From Ghiorsea sp. (lineage in GTDB: Bacteria > Pseudomonadota > Zetaproteobacteria > Mariprofundales > Mariprofundaceae), in assembly GCA_027080505.1 (NCBI GenBank), contig JALWRX010000078.1, positions 1 to 56,460 of the forward strand: a stretch of 56,460 nt of DNA. Direction: 5' to 3'. A program made the translations under genes and the position numbers. Below the pieces are notes generated by a model that was given only the letters and a program-made list of their open reading frames with translations, had not been told where the DNA came from and ran no database searches. Positions 24,751 to 32,712 of the stretch are shown here, piece after piece; position 1 is the first letter of the stretch; every line of letters begins with the position of its first letter.

Positions 24751-25118
24751 AATATCAAGGTGGTTGCCATTGTGGAGCTATTCGTTTTGAAATTGAAGCG
24801 CCTGAAGAAATTGTTGTAACCCAATGCAATTGTAGCATTTGCAGCAAATCAGGCTATTTACACTATGTTGTGGATAAAGAAGTCTTTACCCTGCTTCAAG
24901 GTAAAGCGCAGCTTAGTACATACACCTTTGGCACAGGCATTGCCCAACATCATTTTTGTAAAATCTGCGGCATTAAATCCTTTTATGTTCCGCGCTCAAA
25001 CCCCCAAGGATTTAGCATCAATGTCCGCTGCTTGGACAATCCCCCCAGCTACAGCATCAACACCTTTGATGGCCAACACTGGGAAGATAGCATACACCAA
25101 CTTCGTAACGAAACATGA
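24747..25118 (+). CDS. GFA (CENP-V)-family zinc protein
   Basis: A 123-residue protein with the GFA zinc ligands: GGCHCGAIRFE at residues 5-15, TQCNCSICSKSG (26-37), and a late CKICGIKSFYVPRS. The family includes glutathione-dependent formaldehyde-activating enzyme and CENP-V-like proteins; many bacterial members have no known substrate. It is coupled to the cupin gene, hinting at a small-aldehyde or detoxification role, but that is inference. Confidence 0.9.
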   Translation: MKYQGGCHCGAIRFEIEAPEEIVVTQCNCSICSKSGYLHYVVDKEVFTLLQGKAQLSTYTFGTGIAQHHFCKICGIKSFYVPRSNPQGFSINVRCLDNPPSYSINTFDGQHWEDSIHQLRNET

Positions 25119-25167
25119 AGTTATTAGCCTTATCCGGAAGCTTTGCGCAAACCATCATAACACTGCG

Positions 25168-25500
25168 TCAACCAAGCTCTAAAACCTTCGCACTATATCC
25201 TTTTTGCTTGATAAGCATGGTTTCAAATGCCTCTGTTATCTTTTCTGCCTGTATAAGCCCTTCAAGAAATATCTCTCCATCCAATGTGAGCGTTGGGTCT
25301 TTAGCTATACCCTTTTCAGCGGCTTTGCGTGAATCATGCTCAAAAGTCAATTGTACACGCAACGGTAAATGTTTAATCGCACAACTTAACCGCTTGGAAA
25401 ATTTTTCTGTACTTACTTTGTCTCCATACAAAACAGCATGGAAAAGCGGGTAGTCTGTTTGATCAAATGATTTTTTTATCATCATCTCTTTCATATTCAC
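25168..25500 (-). CDS. Small thioredoxin-fold-like protein in metal cluster
   Basis: About 110 residues, starting at one of several codons between 25500 and 25482, since the start overlaps the CDF gene end. The C-terminal segment DPTLTLDGEIFLEGLIQAEK, followed by ITEAFETMLIK, resembles the last strand and helix of small thioredoxin-like domains, but no C-x-x-C is present. It is last in the ArsR-permease-thioredoxin-CDF unit. Function is not known; a periplasm-independent, cytosolic metal or redox accessory role is only a guess. Confidence 0.5.
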   Translation of the reverse strand: MNMKEMMIKKSFDQTDYPLFHAVLYGDKVSTEKFSKRLSCAIKHLPLRVQLTFEHDSRKAAEKGIAKDPTLTLDGEIFLEGLIQAEKITEAFETMLIKQKGYSAKVLELG

Positions 25501-26350
25501 ACTGAAAAGTGGTATGTTCTATATCAAAATCATCATGTAACTTTTTCTCTAATGTATCGATGACCTTGTTGGACTCCGATAATGTTACATCATCCTTAAA
25601 ATCCAAGTGTGCTTCTAAGTGAATAGAATGGTCACCCAATTTCCAAATATGAATATGATGCGCATTTTTTATGGCTTCTTCTGCTTGAATGCATGCAACC
25701 ACATCCGCCATATCAATTTCCTTGGGTGAAAACTGCATCAGTATTGCACTGCTTTCTTTGACCAATCCCAATGAAGCCCAGATAAGGTAAAGCGCAATCA
25801 AAATAGAAATGATGGGGTCTATCCAAAACACTTCAAAGTAGTACATCAATATACCACCAAGCACCACAGCAACACTGGTCATCACATCCGTTAATAAATG
25901 AAGATAAGCTGCCTTGATATTCATGTTGTCATGCGCATCATCTTTAACAAGCAACACACTCGCCGCATTCAAAACAATACTTAAAGTGCCAAGCCCAATG
26001 ACCCACAATGAATGAATAGGCTCTGGATGATAAAACTTATGAAAAGCCTCAACAATTAAAAATATTGCGATACCAATCAAAACTGAGGCATTAAAAAGAG
26101 CCGCTAAAATTTCCGCCCTTTTATACCCAAATGTTTTTGTTTCACTGTTTGGTCTAGCAGCCAAACGGTTTGCAACATAGGCAATCAAAAGAGCCAGCAC
26201 ATCACTAAAGTTGTGCATAGCATCACTTAACAAAGCCAGTGAGCCTGAAATGATACCACCCACAATTTGTGATAGCGTAATCACAATGTTGAGCACTATC
26301 GTCATAAATAAATTCTTGCCGCTTACGTTGTGATTATGCTGGTCACTCAT
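25463..26350 (-). CDS. Cation diffusion facilitator, zinc-type (CzcD/ZitB-like)
   Basis: A 295-residue CDF transporter with six membrane helices and a cytosolic C-terminal domain. The TM2 motif LLSDAMHNFSD has the H-x-x-x-D site and TM5 has HLLTDVMTS, the zinc-specific pattern. A histidine-rich start (MSDQHNHN) is also typical. It exports Zn2+ or related divalent ions by proton antiport. It lies 42 bases after the small thioredoxin gene and overlaps the 110-residue protein, so it is in the ArsR-controlled cluster. Confidence 0.93.
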   Translation of the reverse strand: MSDQHNHNVSGKNLFMTIVLNIVITLSQIVGGIISGSLALLSDAMHNFSDVLALLIAYVANRLAARPNSETKTFGYKRAEILAALFNASVLIGIAIFLIVEAFHKFYHPEPIHSLWVIGLGTLSIVLNAASVLLVKDDAHDNMNIKAAYLHLLTDVMTSVAVVLGGILMYYFEVFWIDPIISILIALYLIWASLGLVKESSAILMQFSPKEIDMADVVACIQAEEAIKNAHHIHIWKLGDHSIHLEAHLDFKDDVTLSESNKVIDTLEKKLHDDFDIEHTTFQCEYERDDDKKII

Positions 26351-26392
26351 GGCTTATACCCCTTTATTCATATGGATTTACTTCAAGAAACA

Positions 26393-26638
26393 TTATCCCT
26401 CTGATGATGTTAACCACGATAAAATCGAGGTTTTATCTGGAATCCCACCCGCATGCACCACTTTACCGTTAATCACCACGCCCGGTGTAGACATCACCCC
26501 GTAAGACATAATCTTTGCCATATCTTCGACTTTCTCTAACGCAATCGCGATATCATGTTCGCCTGCAACAGCTTCAATCAAAGCCTGCGTTGTTTTGCAA
26601 TTGGCACAACCTGTACCCAATACTTTTACATCTATCAT
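26393..26638 (-). CDS. TM0996/MTH895-type small thioredoxin-like protein
   Basis: Read from the ATG at 26638, with GAGGTG properly spaced, this is about 81 residues: IDVKVLGTGCANCKTTQALI, EKVEDMAKIMSYGVMSTPGV, VINGKVVHAGGIP. The active site is C-A-N-C. Such proteins often accompany ArsP-type permeases and may deliver reducing power or metal/metalloid species. An upstream start would add six residues. It follows the permease gene by about 10 bases. Confidence 0.9.
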   Translation of the reverse strand: MIDVKVLGTGCANCKTTQALIEAVAGEHDIAIALEKVEDMAKIMSYGVMSTPGVVINGKVVHAGGIPDKTSILSWLTSSEG

Positions 26639-26648
26639 TTCTTTCACC

Positions 26649-27602
26649 TCACACAATAATATTAAAGAACCAACCCACCAACATGATGGAAACCGTCACA
26701 ATGGCTGTAAACAAAGCCAAAGCTTGCCACTGAATCACTTTTCTTAAGATGAGTAATTCAGGCAATGAAATGGCTGCAATGCTCATCATAAAGCTGAGTG
26801 TAGTGCCAAGCGCAACGCCTTTGAGAAGCATGGCTTCTGCCAATGGAATCACGCCCACAGCATTGGAATACAAAGGCACACCAATCAATACAGACATCGG
26901 TACAGCTAACCAGTTGTTGGCATCGCCAAGGCTGGCTGCCCAGTTTTCAGGGAAGTAACCATGAAACAATGCACCAAGACCCACACCTAAAATCACCCAT
27001 TTCCAAATTCTGCCTACGATTTCTTTGACTTCGCCAAAGGCATAACGATGGCGTGCAGGCAGTGAATCATCCTGTTCAATGGTTTGCACTTCACCCATTT
27101 GAATTTTCCACACATAATCTTCCACCCAGCGTTCAGGCTTGAATTTTTCCATGATAATACCGCCGAAAAAGGCAACAACCATGCCCGATGCCACATAAAG
27201 CGCTGTGATTTTCCAGCCCACCATGCCCCAAAGCATAACCACCGCGATTTCATTGATCATGGGGCTAGCAATCAAGAATGAGAAGGTCACACCCAACGGA
27301 ATACCCGCCTCCACAAAGCCAATAAACAATGGCACGGATGAACATGAGCAAAATGGCGTCACTGCGCCCAGCACAATCGCCAACACACGCGCTGCAAACT
27401 TGGATTTTCCTTGAATATAAGTGCGTACTTTTTCAGGCGAAACAAATGAGCGGAACAAACCCATGATATAAATAATCGTCACCAGCATGAAAAATATCTT
27501 GGTAATATCCATGATAAAGAAATGCACGCTCTCGCCCATGCTGCTTTCCGCCGTTAAACCGAACACATCAAAGGCAAGCCAATCAGCCAATGCTTCAAAC
27601 AT
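26649..27602 (-). CDS. ArsP/DUF318-family membrane permease (SO_0444-like)
   Basis: A 317-residue protein with about eight hydrophobic segments. The N-terminal half carries GAVTPFCSCSSVPLFIGF, the cysteine-containing signature of the ArsP/DUF318 permease family, and ASPMINEIAVVMLWG; the second half repeats the pattern with YSNAVGVIPLAEAM. Members have been linked to organoarsenical export or to copper/zinc efflux. The neighbours (ArsR regulator, small thioredoxin, zinc CDF) leave both readings open. Its start overlaps the arsR-like gene by 8 bases. Confidence 0.87.
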   Translation of the reverse strand: MFEALADWLAFDVFGLTAESSMGESVHFFIMDITKIFFMLVTIIYIMGLFRSFVSPEKVRTYIQGKSKFAARVLAIVLGAVTPFCSCSSVPLFIGFVEAGIPLGVTFSFLIASPMINEIAVVMLWGMVGWKITALYVASGMVVAFFGGIIMEKFKPERWVEDYVWKIQMGEVQTIEQDDSLPARHRYAFGEVKEIVGRIWKWVILGVGLGALFHGYFPENWAASLGDANNWLAVPMSVLIGVPLYSNAVGVIPLAEAMLLKGVALGTTLSFMMSIAAISLPELLILRKVIQWQALALFTAIVTVSIMLVGWFFNIIV

Positions 27603-27948
27603 ATGCCGCCTCCTTATTCAAGGCAGGGCGATTGGGCATAGCCTGCAAACGCTTCCTGTCCGTTTTGAAAGGCTCTTGCCCAAGATATTCCTGCATCATC
27701 ATATGTATAATCTCCTTTTGAAAAGCTGAGACCTGTGGATGCGGCGAATACAACACCCACTGCCCTTGCCTACGGTCTGCAATCAGTTGATTCAATTTCA
27801 TGATGGATAAATGCCGTGAAATTTTTGACTGGGGCAAATACAGCGCATAGCTCAATTCACACACACAAATGTCTTGCTGCTCAAAAATTAGGCTTAAACA
27901 ACGCAATCTTGTTTCATCCGCCAACACTTTAAAAAACTCACTACTCAT
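27595..27948 (-). CDS. ArsR/SmtB-family repressor of the permease cluster
   Basis: From the ATG at 27948 (AGAGGA 6-11 bases upstream) this is 117 residues; longer starts fail because the family begins MSSEFFKVLADETRL. The winged helix contains the metal-site-like ICVCELSYALYL, and the recognition helix PQSKISRHLSIMK. It should repress the downstream permease-thioredoxin-CDF-110aa unit until metal or arsenite binds. The palindrome TATCC-N8-GGATA lies 13-30 bases upstream of its start codon. Its recognition helix differs from that of the other ArsR (50900) in only a few residues. Confidence 0.93.
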   Translation of the reverse strand: MSSEFFKVLADETRLRCLSLIFEQQDICVCELSYALYLPQSKISRHLSIMKLNQLIADRRQGQWVLYSPHPQVSAFQKEIIHMMMQEYLGQEPFKTDRKRLQAMPNRPALNKEAAYV

Positions 27949-27960
27949 AGTTATTCCTCT

Positions 27961-27978
27961 TATCCGTATATGTGGATA
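27961..27978. promoter_or_regulatory. ArsR operator TATCC-N8-GGATA
   Basis: TATCCGTATATGTGGATA is an 18-base palindrome with 5-base perfect arms, placed 13 bases before the ATG of the arsR-like gene, where a repressor would block its promoter. The identical TATCC-N8-GGATA spacing occurs upstream of acr3 at 50876-50893. Confidence 0.75.
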
Positions 27979-28141
27979 GGCGCATATCTTATGAAGCAAA
28001 TATGCTTTGTCAAATAATGCCTCGTAAACGTGCCAACATCTAAAGAGTACCTTTACTGATAAGGTTGGGAATAGCACAAAATATCAAAATAGAAGCTTTG
28101 CTCTTCATATCATTCGTGCATCAAACACAAAGGAGCACGAT

Positions 28142-28507
28142 ATGAGTATCAACTACAAAGACATTTGGGAAACTTATCAGTCATCATGGAACACCACATC
28201 AGCAAGTGAAAAGCTAGCCCGATTCGAACAAACAATGGATAAAAATGCTGTTTACCAAGACCCGCTTGCTAAAACAAAAACTTGGGATGAGCTTGTGGCA
28301 TATATGTCAGACTTTCACCAACAGGTTCCAGACAGCAAGTTCACCACCACTTATTTCCAAGCGCACAACAATCAAAGTATTGCCACATGGGATATGACAT
28401 TAGCTGATGGCACCGTTGCCATTCAGGGTATCAGTCATTGTGCCTATAACGATGCTGGAAAGCTTGTATCTATGAGTGGTTTCTATGAGCTTCCACCCAA
28501 AGCATAA
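28142..28507 (+). CDS. SnoaL-like (NTF2-fold) protein
   Basis: A 121-residue protein: YQSSWNTTSASEKLARFEQT, AVYQDPLAKTKTWDELVAYM, then FTTTYFQAHNNQSIATWDMT. This is the NTF2/SnoaL pattern of a small alpha-plus-beta barrel with a conical pocket. Members range from isomerases to polyketide cyclases and include many of unknown role. AAGGAG precedes the ATG. It is followed after 18 bases by an AraC regulator, which may respond to the ligand of this protein. Confidence 0.82.
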   Translation: MSINYKDIWETYQSSWNTTSASEKLARFEQTMDKNAVYQDPLAKTKTWDELVAYMSDFHQQVPDSKFTTTYFQAHNNQSIATWDMTLADGTVAIQGISHCAYNDAGKLVSMSGFYELPPKA

Positions 28508-28525
28508 GGCAATGAGGCAAGCATC

Positions 28526-29398
28526 ATGAATTATCTGAAACGCGTACAAATGGGTATTGATTATATTGAGGATAATCTAGATTTTGATGTGTCTCTCGCT
28601 GAGGTTGCTCAAGCCACTGGGTTAAGCCAGTGGCACTTTCAGCGTATTTTTAAGGCTTTAACGCATGAAACATTGAAAACATATATTCGCTCTCGAAGGA
28701 TGGCGAACGCACTTGATAAACTATTATCTACAAACTTCCGAATCCTTGATATTGCAATATCGGCTGGCTTTGAGTCTCAAGAAAGCTTCACCCGCGCTTT
28801 TCAAAAAACTTTTGGCATAAGCCCCAGTGCATACCGAAAGCTTGGGAATAAAAGTTTGTTTCTCAAAAAAGCTGAGTTTAATGCTGATTACCTTAAACAT
28901 ATCAATCAAAATATTTCTCTAGAGCCTGAGATTTATACGCAGCCCTCTATGCAACTTGTAGGCTTGAGAACCCAGTTCTACAGCGTAGATTCTGAAAAGA
29001 ATAATATTGCAGACAAGCTTCCTGCTTTATGGGCTGAATTTTTGGAACGCATAGGTGAAATCAAACATACAACATCAAGCACATGTTATGGTGTAGTCAA
29101 ACAAACAGATAAGAATAGCGACCTCTTAGAATATTATGCAGTAATCCAAGTATCAGATATTTCTTCAATCCCTAGCGGCATGGAAAGTATTAAAATTGAA
29201 TCGAGCATCTACGCAAAGTTTACGCATCAAGGTGATATGAAAAACCTCAACGATACCATAAACTATATCTATTCAAGCTGGCTGCTGAAATCAGGTCAAC
29301 AGCATACATCTGCACCTGACCTTGAGGTCTACAAACCTGATGAATATGAGCCTTGCTCAGCATCTTCAAAAATGTATTACGCTATTCCGATAAAATAA
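28526..29398 (+). CDS. AraC-family regulator with GyrI-like effector domain
   Basis: A 290-residue protein. Residues about 8-105 form the AraC/XylS double helix-turn-helix: VSLAEVAQATGLSQWHFQRI and ILDIAISAGFESQESFTRAF, with the PSAYRKL tail. Residues about 130-290 look like the GyrI/Rob C-terminal ligand domain (SMQLVGLRTQFYS, ending EPCSASSKMYYAIPIK). Such regulators respond to amphipathic drugs or metabolites. A target could be the adjacent SnoaL-like gene or the ABC permeases on the opposite strand. Length is typical. Confidence 0.9.
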   Translation: MNYLKRVQMGIDYIEDNLDFDVSLAEVAQATGLSQWHFQRIFKALTHETLKTYIRSRRMANALDKLLSTNFRILDIAISAGFESQESFTRAFQKTFGISPSAYRKLGNKSLFLKKAEFNADYLKHINQNISLEPEIYTQPSMQLVGLRTQFYSVDSEKNNIADKLPALWAEFLERIGEIKHTTSSTCYGVVKQTDKNSDLLEYYAVIQVSDISSIPSGMESIKIESSIYAKFTHQGDMKNLNDTINYIYSSWLLKSGQQHTSAPDLEVYKPDEYEPCSASSKMYYAIPIK

Positions 29399-29404
29399 TC
29401 TTTC

Positions 29405-30214
29405 TTACCTCTTACTGCGCACATCCAGATAATCGCGCAGGGCATCGCCCGCAAGATTTGCACTCATCACAAGAAGGAAAAGCATCAACCCTGGGTAAAT
29501 AACCTGCATGGGGGCAACCAACATCAGTTGCGAGCCTTCTTTAATCATGGTTCCCAATGATGCATCAGGCGGCTGAATACCAATGCCCAAAAATGAAAGC
29601 CCTGCCTCGCCAATCATCACGGCTGCCAAGCCAAAGCTTGCTTCAATGAGTAGTGGCGCAGCGATATTGGGTAGCAAATGTTTGGCGGCGATATGTATGC
29701 TGTTTTGACCGCTGGCAATGGCAGCTTCAATGTATGGCGCATGTCTAAGGGATAATACTTGCGCTCTAGTCAATCTCGCAAAGCCAACCCAACCCACAGC
29801 AGCCAGCGCGATAATCAGCTTATCCACACCCGGGCCAAGCACAGCAGCAAGCGCTATCGCTAATAAAATGCCGGGAAATGAAAGTACAATATCAACAAAG
29901 CGCATGAGTAAACTATCGACCCAGCCACCAGCCCAAGCCGCAATCATACCCACGGTGATACCGACCACCGCACACAAACTCATCACACTTAAAGCAACCG
30001 AAAAAGACAGGCCAATGCCTTCAGCGAGCCTATCTAACACATCTCGCCCCAACACATCCGTGCCCAACCAATGCGCGCTTGTTGAGCCGCTTAACACTTG
30101 CGCCAAGTCAACTGCATGCCCATCCACCGATTGCATAGCGCCCACCAGCAACACCAATGCTGGAAGCAATAAACAAGCATAAACACTTTTAGGTATCGCT
30201 TTGATAAACATCAT
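29405..30214 (-). CDS. Peptide/nickel-type ABC transporter permease (DppC-like)
   Basis: About 269 residues from the ATG pair at 30214/30211, whose overlap with the upstream gene (ATGATG inside TCA) indicates coupling; a longer start would run through that gene. It has about six helices and the EAA-type loop AIASGQNSIHIAAKHLLPNI, preceded by the LGTDVLGRDVLDRL pattern, the DppC hallmark. It pairs with the DppB-like gene. No ATP-binding subunit or solute-binding protein is present in the window, so the substrate (peptide, nickel or other) is open. Confidence 0.9.
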   Translation of the reverse strand: MMFIKAIPKSVYACLLLPALVLLVGAMQSVDGHAVDLAQVLSGSTSAHWLGTDVLGRDVLDRLAEGIGLSFSVALSVMSLCAVVGITVGMIAAWAGGWVDSLLMRFVDIVLSFPGILLAIALAAVLGPGVDKLIIALAAVGWVGFARLTRAQVLSLRHAPYIEAAIASGQNSIHIAAKHLLPNIAAPLLIEASFGLAAVMIGEAGLSFLGIGIQPPDASLGTMIKEGSQLMLVAPMQVIYPGLMLFLLVMSANLAGDALRDYLDVRSKR

Positions 30215-31134
30215 TGCGCCCGCTGCCTTGGGTCTAACCACAAGTTTAATAAATCTGCGAGCAAGTTCGCCAATACATAAAACAATGCAATGATAAGCAC
30301 ACACCCTTGCACCAAGGGATAATCCCTGCGTTGAATTGCCTCAATCGTTAATAGCCCAAGCCCCGGCCAATCAAATACGGTTTCGGTAATCACCGCACCA
30401 CCAAGCACTGCGCCCATCTGGAGAGCAAACATGGTCACCACGGGAATCGCCGTCATCCGCGCGGAATGTTTCCACCACAATGTGGTTTCCGATACGCCCA
30501 TGGCTCGCGCTGTGCGAATCGCATCCGACTGCATGGAATCCAGCCAGCTTGCTCTTGCCATGCGCGACAGCACCGCCGCGAGTGCTGTACCCATGGCAAT
30601 AGTTGGTAAAATAATACTACCTGAAGCATCCATGCCTGACACGGGCAACCAACCTAAAAATACAGAAAACACCAACATCAACATGGGCCCCAACCAAAAA
30701 TTTGGAATGGATACGCCGAGCAGTGAAAAGGTCATCGCCAACTTATCTTGTGGTTTATTTTGAAAACGAGCAGCAATCATGCCCAAGGGAAGTGCTAGAA
30801 TAATGGCAAGCAACAAACTGGTGGCAGCAAGCTTGGCTGTGGCGGGTAATCGCTCTGTAATCAATGTCCAAATATCACGTTGGCTGATAATAGATTTCCC
30901 CCAATCACCTTGAGTTAAACCGCTGATATAATTGATGTATTGCGCATACAATGGTTCATCCAAATGCATGCTTTTACGCAAAGCTTCTTTATCTGCTGCC
31001 ATGGCGGTTTCGCCCAAAAGCGCATCCACAGGGTCGCCCGGCACAAGATGGAGTAAGAAAAATACAAGTGTGACCACACCAAGAATTGTGGGTAAGGATT
31101 CCAACATACGGAAAAAGATAAGCCGAGCTAACAT
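30211..31134 (-). CDS. Peptide/nickel-type ABC transporter permease (DppB-like)
   Basis: A 307-residue membrane protein starting MLARLIFFRMLESLPTILGV and containing the DppB pattern LLHLVPGDPVDALLGE, YAQYINYISGLTQGDWGKSI and the loop ARASWLDSMQSDAIRTARAM. Six helices are expected. It is translationally coupled with the DppC-like gene downstream. The gene is isolated from any SBP or ATPase gene here. The MarR gene lies 31 bases upstream on the same strand and may be co-transcribed or control it. Confidence 0.92.
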   Translation of the reverse strand: MLARLIFFRMLESLPTILGVVTLVFFLLHLVPGDPVDALLGETAMAADKEALRKSMHLDEPLYAQYINYISGLTQGDWGKSIISQRDIWTLITERLPATAKLAATSLLLAIILALPLGMIAARFQNKPQDKLAMTFSLLGVSIPNFWLGPMLMLVFSVFLGWLPVSGMDASGSIILPTIAMGTALAAVLSRMARASWLDSMQSDAIRTARAMGVSETTLWWKHSARMTAIPVVTMFALQMGAVLGGAVITETVFDWPGLGLLTIEAIQRRDYPLVQGCVLIIALFYVLANLLADLLNLWLDPRQRAQ

Positions 31135-31165
31135 GGTGCCACCGTAACTTGTATGCTAAACCTTG

Positions 31166-31612
31166 TCATGATTTGCTAAGCGCCTGCATCACTTTTCGCC
31201 AGCCCATTTCAGCCTCAGCCCCTACTTCATCGAATACCCGTTGAAAATGTTCACGTTGTCCACCCGATAATTTGGCTTCTAATTCAGAGCCTTTTGCTGA
31301 TAAGGTCAGGCGTTTAATGCGTTTATCCTGTTTGTCTGGCGTGGTTATCACATAGCCCTGATCCACAAGCGTTCGCAGAGGTTTGTGGATATATTGTTTA
31401 CTCGCTTGTAAAAGCTTTAATAAATCACCCACACTGCAATGTGAACTACGTGCAATAAAAAATAAAATACGGTGGTGTACTCTAGATAACCCCAAGGTAT
31501 GCAATGTTTTGTCTGGCTCTGCAATCATTGCCTTAAAGCCAAAATACATGGCTTCTAATGCTTGGTTGAGTGCTTGTTCTCGCTCACCCGAATACTTATT
31601 TAGGTCATTCAT
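31166..31612 (-). CDS. MarR-family transcription regulator
   Basis: A 148-residue winged-helix protein: helix-turn-helix SVGDLLKLLQASKQYIHKPL, wing DKQDKRIKRLTLSAKGSEL, and dimer helices at both ends. MarR proteins repress divergent or adjacent genes and are relieved by small aromatic or oxidative signals. The gene is divergent from the aminotransferase and its promoter region holds a perfect palindrome at 31647-31669. Autoregulation and control of the neighbours are likely but not shown. Confidence 0.9.
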   Translation of the reverse strand: MNDLNKYSGEREQALNQALEAMYFGFKAMIAEPDKTLHTLGLSRVHHRILFFIARSSHCSVGDLLKLLQASKQYIHKPLRTLVDQGYVITTPDKQDKRIKRLTLSAKGSELEAKLSGGQREHFQRVFDEVGAEAEMGWRKVMQALSKS

Positions 31613-31613
31613 G

Positions 31614-31669
31614 TTGACACATTAAGTTTTTCATGGCTAAAATGCAATAGGTCAATATATATGACCTAT
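31614..31669 (+). promoter_or_regulatory. Sigma-70-like promoter with downstream palindromic operator
   Basis: TTGACA at 31614-31619 and TAAAAT at 31638-31643 are separated by 18 bases and read toward the aminotransferase. ATAGGTCA (31647-31654) and TGACCTAT (31662-31669) form perfect 8-base arms around a 7-base A/T centre, in the position of the start site. A dimeric MarR-type repressor bound here would block initiation. Confidence 0.7.
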
Positions 31670-31688
31670 GTGAAAAAGGAGACCTTTT

Positions 31689-32561
31689 ATGTCAAAAAAA
31701 CAAGCCATTTGTTGGAAAAACGGAGAGATTATGCCTGCGCATCAAGCTACTGTTTCCATCTTTGATCATGGTTTTTTGTATGGTGATGGGATATTTGAAG
31801 GCATTCGTTTTTATCATCATACAGCCTTTCGTTTAACTGCACATCTGCAACGCTTGGCATACTCTGCTCAAGCCATTGGTTTAAACTTACCACTATCCAT
31901 GCAGGAGCTAACTCAAGCCGTTCATGAAACCATTGAACATGCCCCAAATGCTGATGGTTATTTACGCTTAATTGTAACGCGCGGTGAAGGAAACCTTGGC
32001 ATTAATCCTGAAAGCTGCAATAAACCCAATGTTTTTATCATCGCAGACGATGTGCATGTTGTTGCGCAAAATATCAAGCAGCAAGGCGCAAACATCATCA
32101 TTGCTTCCACCCGAAAATTAACACTAGATGGCTTAGACCCTCGCGTTAAAAGCCTAAACTATCTCAACCATATTTTGGCAAGAATGGAAGCCAATCATGC
32201 AGGAGCAGATGAAGCATTGATGCTTAATGGCAATGGGTTTATTGCTGAAGGTAGTGCTGATAATGTGTTTATCATTCAGGGCAATCATTTGATAACCCCA
32301 CCGAGCACCGATGGTGCGTTGGCAGGTATTACCCGCCAAGTGATTCTGGATTTATCACAAGATGCAGGGCTTCAACCTATGGAGAAATCCATAGGTGCTT
32401 ATGATGTGTACAATGCAGATGCCTGCTTTTTAACAGGTACAGGCGCGGAGCTAATTCCTGTGCGTTCAGTTGATGGGCGAGCATTAAAATCTTGCCCAAG
32501 CAAGGCTTTTGAAAAGCTGGCATCCTTATTCCAAGAAGCCATTGCGAAGGAGTGTTTATAG
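31689..32561 (+). CDS. Branched-chain/D-amino acid aminotransferase family (class IV PLP)
   Basis: A 290-residue class IV PLP protein. Patterns include VSIFDHGFLYGDGIFEGIRF, then the PLP-lysine region DPRVKSLNYLNHILARMEAN with the lysine in VKSLNY, followed by DEALMLNGNGFIAEGSADNV, and the glycine-rich GALAGITRQVIL. IlvE, D-amino acid aminotransferase and aminodeoxychorismate lyase share this pattern; the YGDGIFEGIRFY start and the R-x-K-S-L-N-Y motif favour IlvE. Under apparent MarR control, an unusual situation for ilvE, so it may be a specialised paralogue. Confidence 0.82.
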   Translation: MSKKQAICWKNGEIMPAHQATVSIFDHGFLYGDGIFEGIRFYHHTAFRLTAHLQRLAYSAQAIGLNLPLSMQELTQAVHETIEHAPNADGYLRLIVTRGEGNLGINPESCNKPNVFIIADDVHVVAQNIKQQGANIIIASTRKLTLDGLDPRVKSLNYLNHILARMEANHAGADEALMLNGNGFIAEGSADNVFIIQGNHLITPPSTDGALAGITRQVILDLSQDAGLQPMEKSIGAYDVYNADACFLTGTGAELIPVRSVDGRALKSCPSKAFEKLASLFQEAIAKECL

Positions 32562-32566
32562 ACAAA

Positions 32567-32642
32567 GAAAATAGGTTTTTGTCTCGAATTTATAAGCGTT
32601 TTCACAAGCTATGAAGCGAAATGAGACAAAAGCCTTTGATTT
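32567..32642. repeat. Shorter relative of the 1881-2003 palindromic element, upstream of ileS
   Basis: Outer arms align with the ilvB-ilvH element: GAAAAT-AGG-TTTTTGTCTCGA here against GAAAATCAGG-ATTTTTGTTCGA there, and GAAAT...AAAAG..GATTT on the other side. GGTTTTTGTCTC (32574-32585) pairs with GAGACAAAAGCC (32623-32634) in a stem with one mismatch and a 37-base loop. The centre is about 47 bases shorter than in the long copy. It forms most of the 151-base gap between the aminotransferase gene and ileS. Confidence 0.6.
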
Positions 32643-32712
32643 GTTTAGGCTGCGCGGTCTTTTGATAGCTTTATAAACAAAAGAGATAGACCGACTTTGG
32701 AGTACACGAACC

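Noticed and set aside
27949-28077. N-terminal extension of the permease-cluster ArsR by 43 residues
   Set aside because: It covers the operator and has no family similarity. The ATG at 27948 has a good ribosome site and gives the usual ArsR length.
32562-32712. T-box leader before ileS
   Set aside because: No T-box core or antiterminator could be recognised, and T-boxes are rare outside Firmicutes and Actinobacteria. The stretch is better explained by the palindromic repeat.
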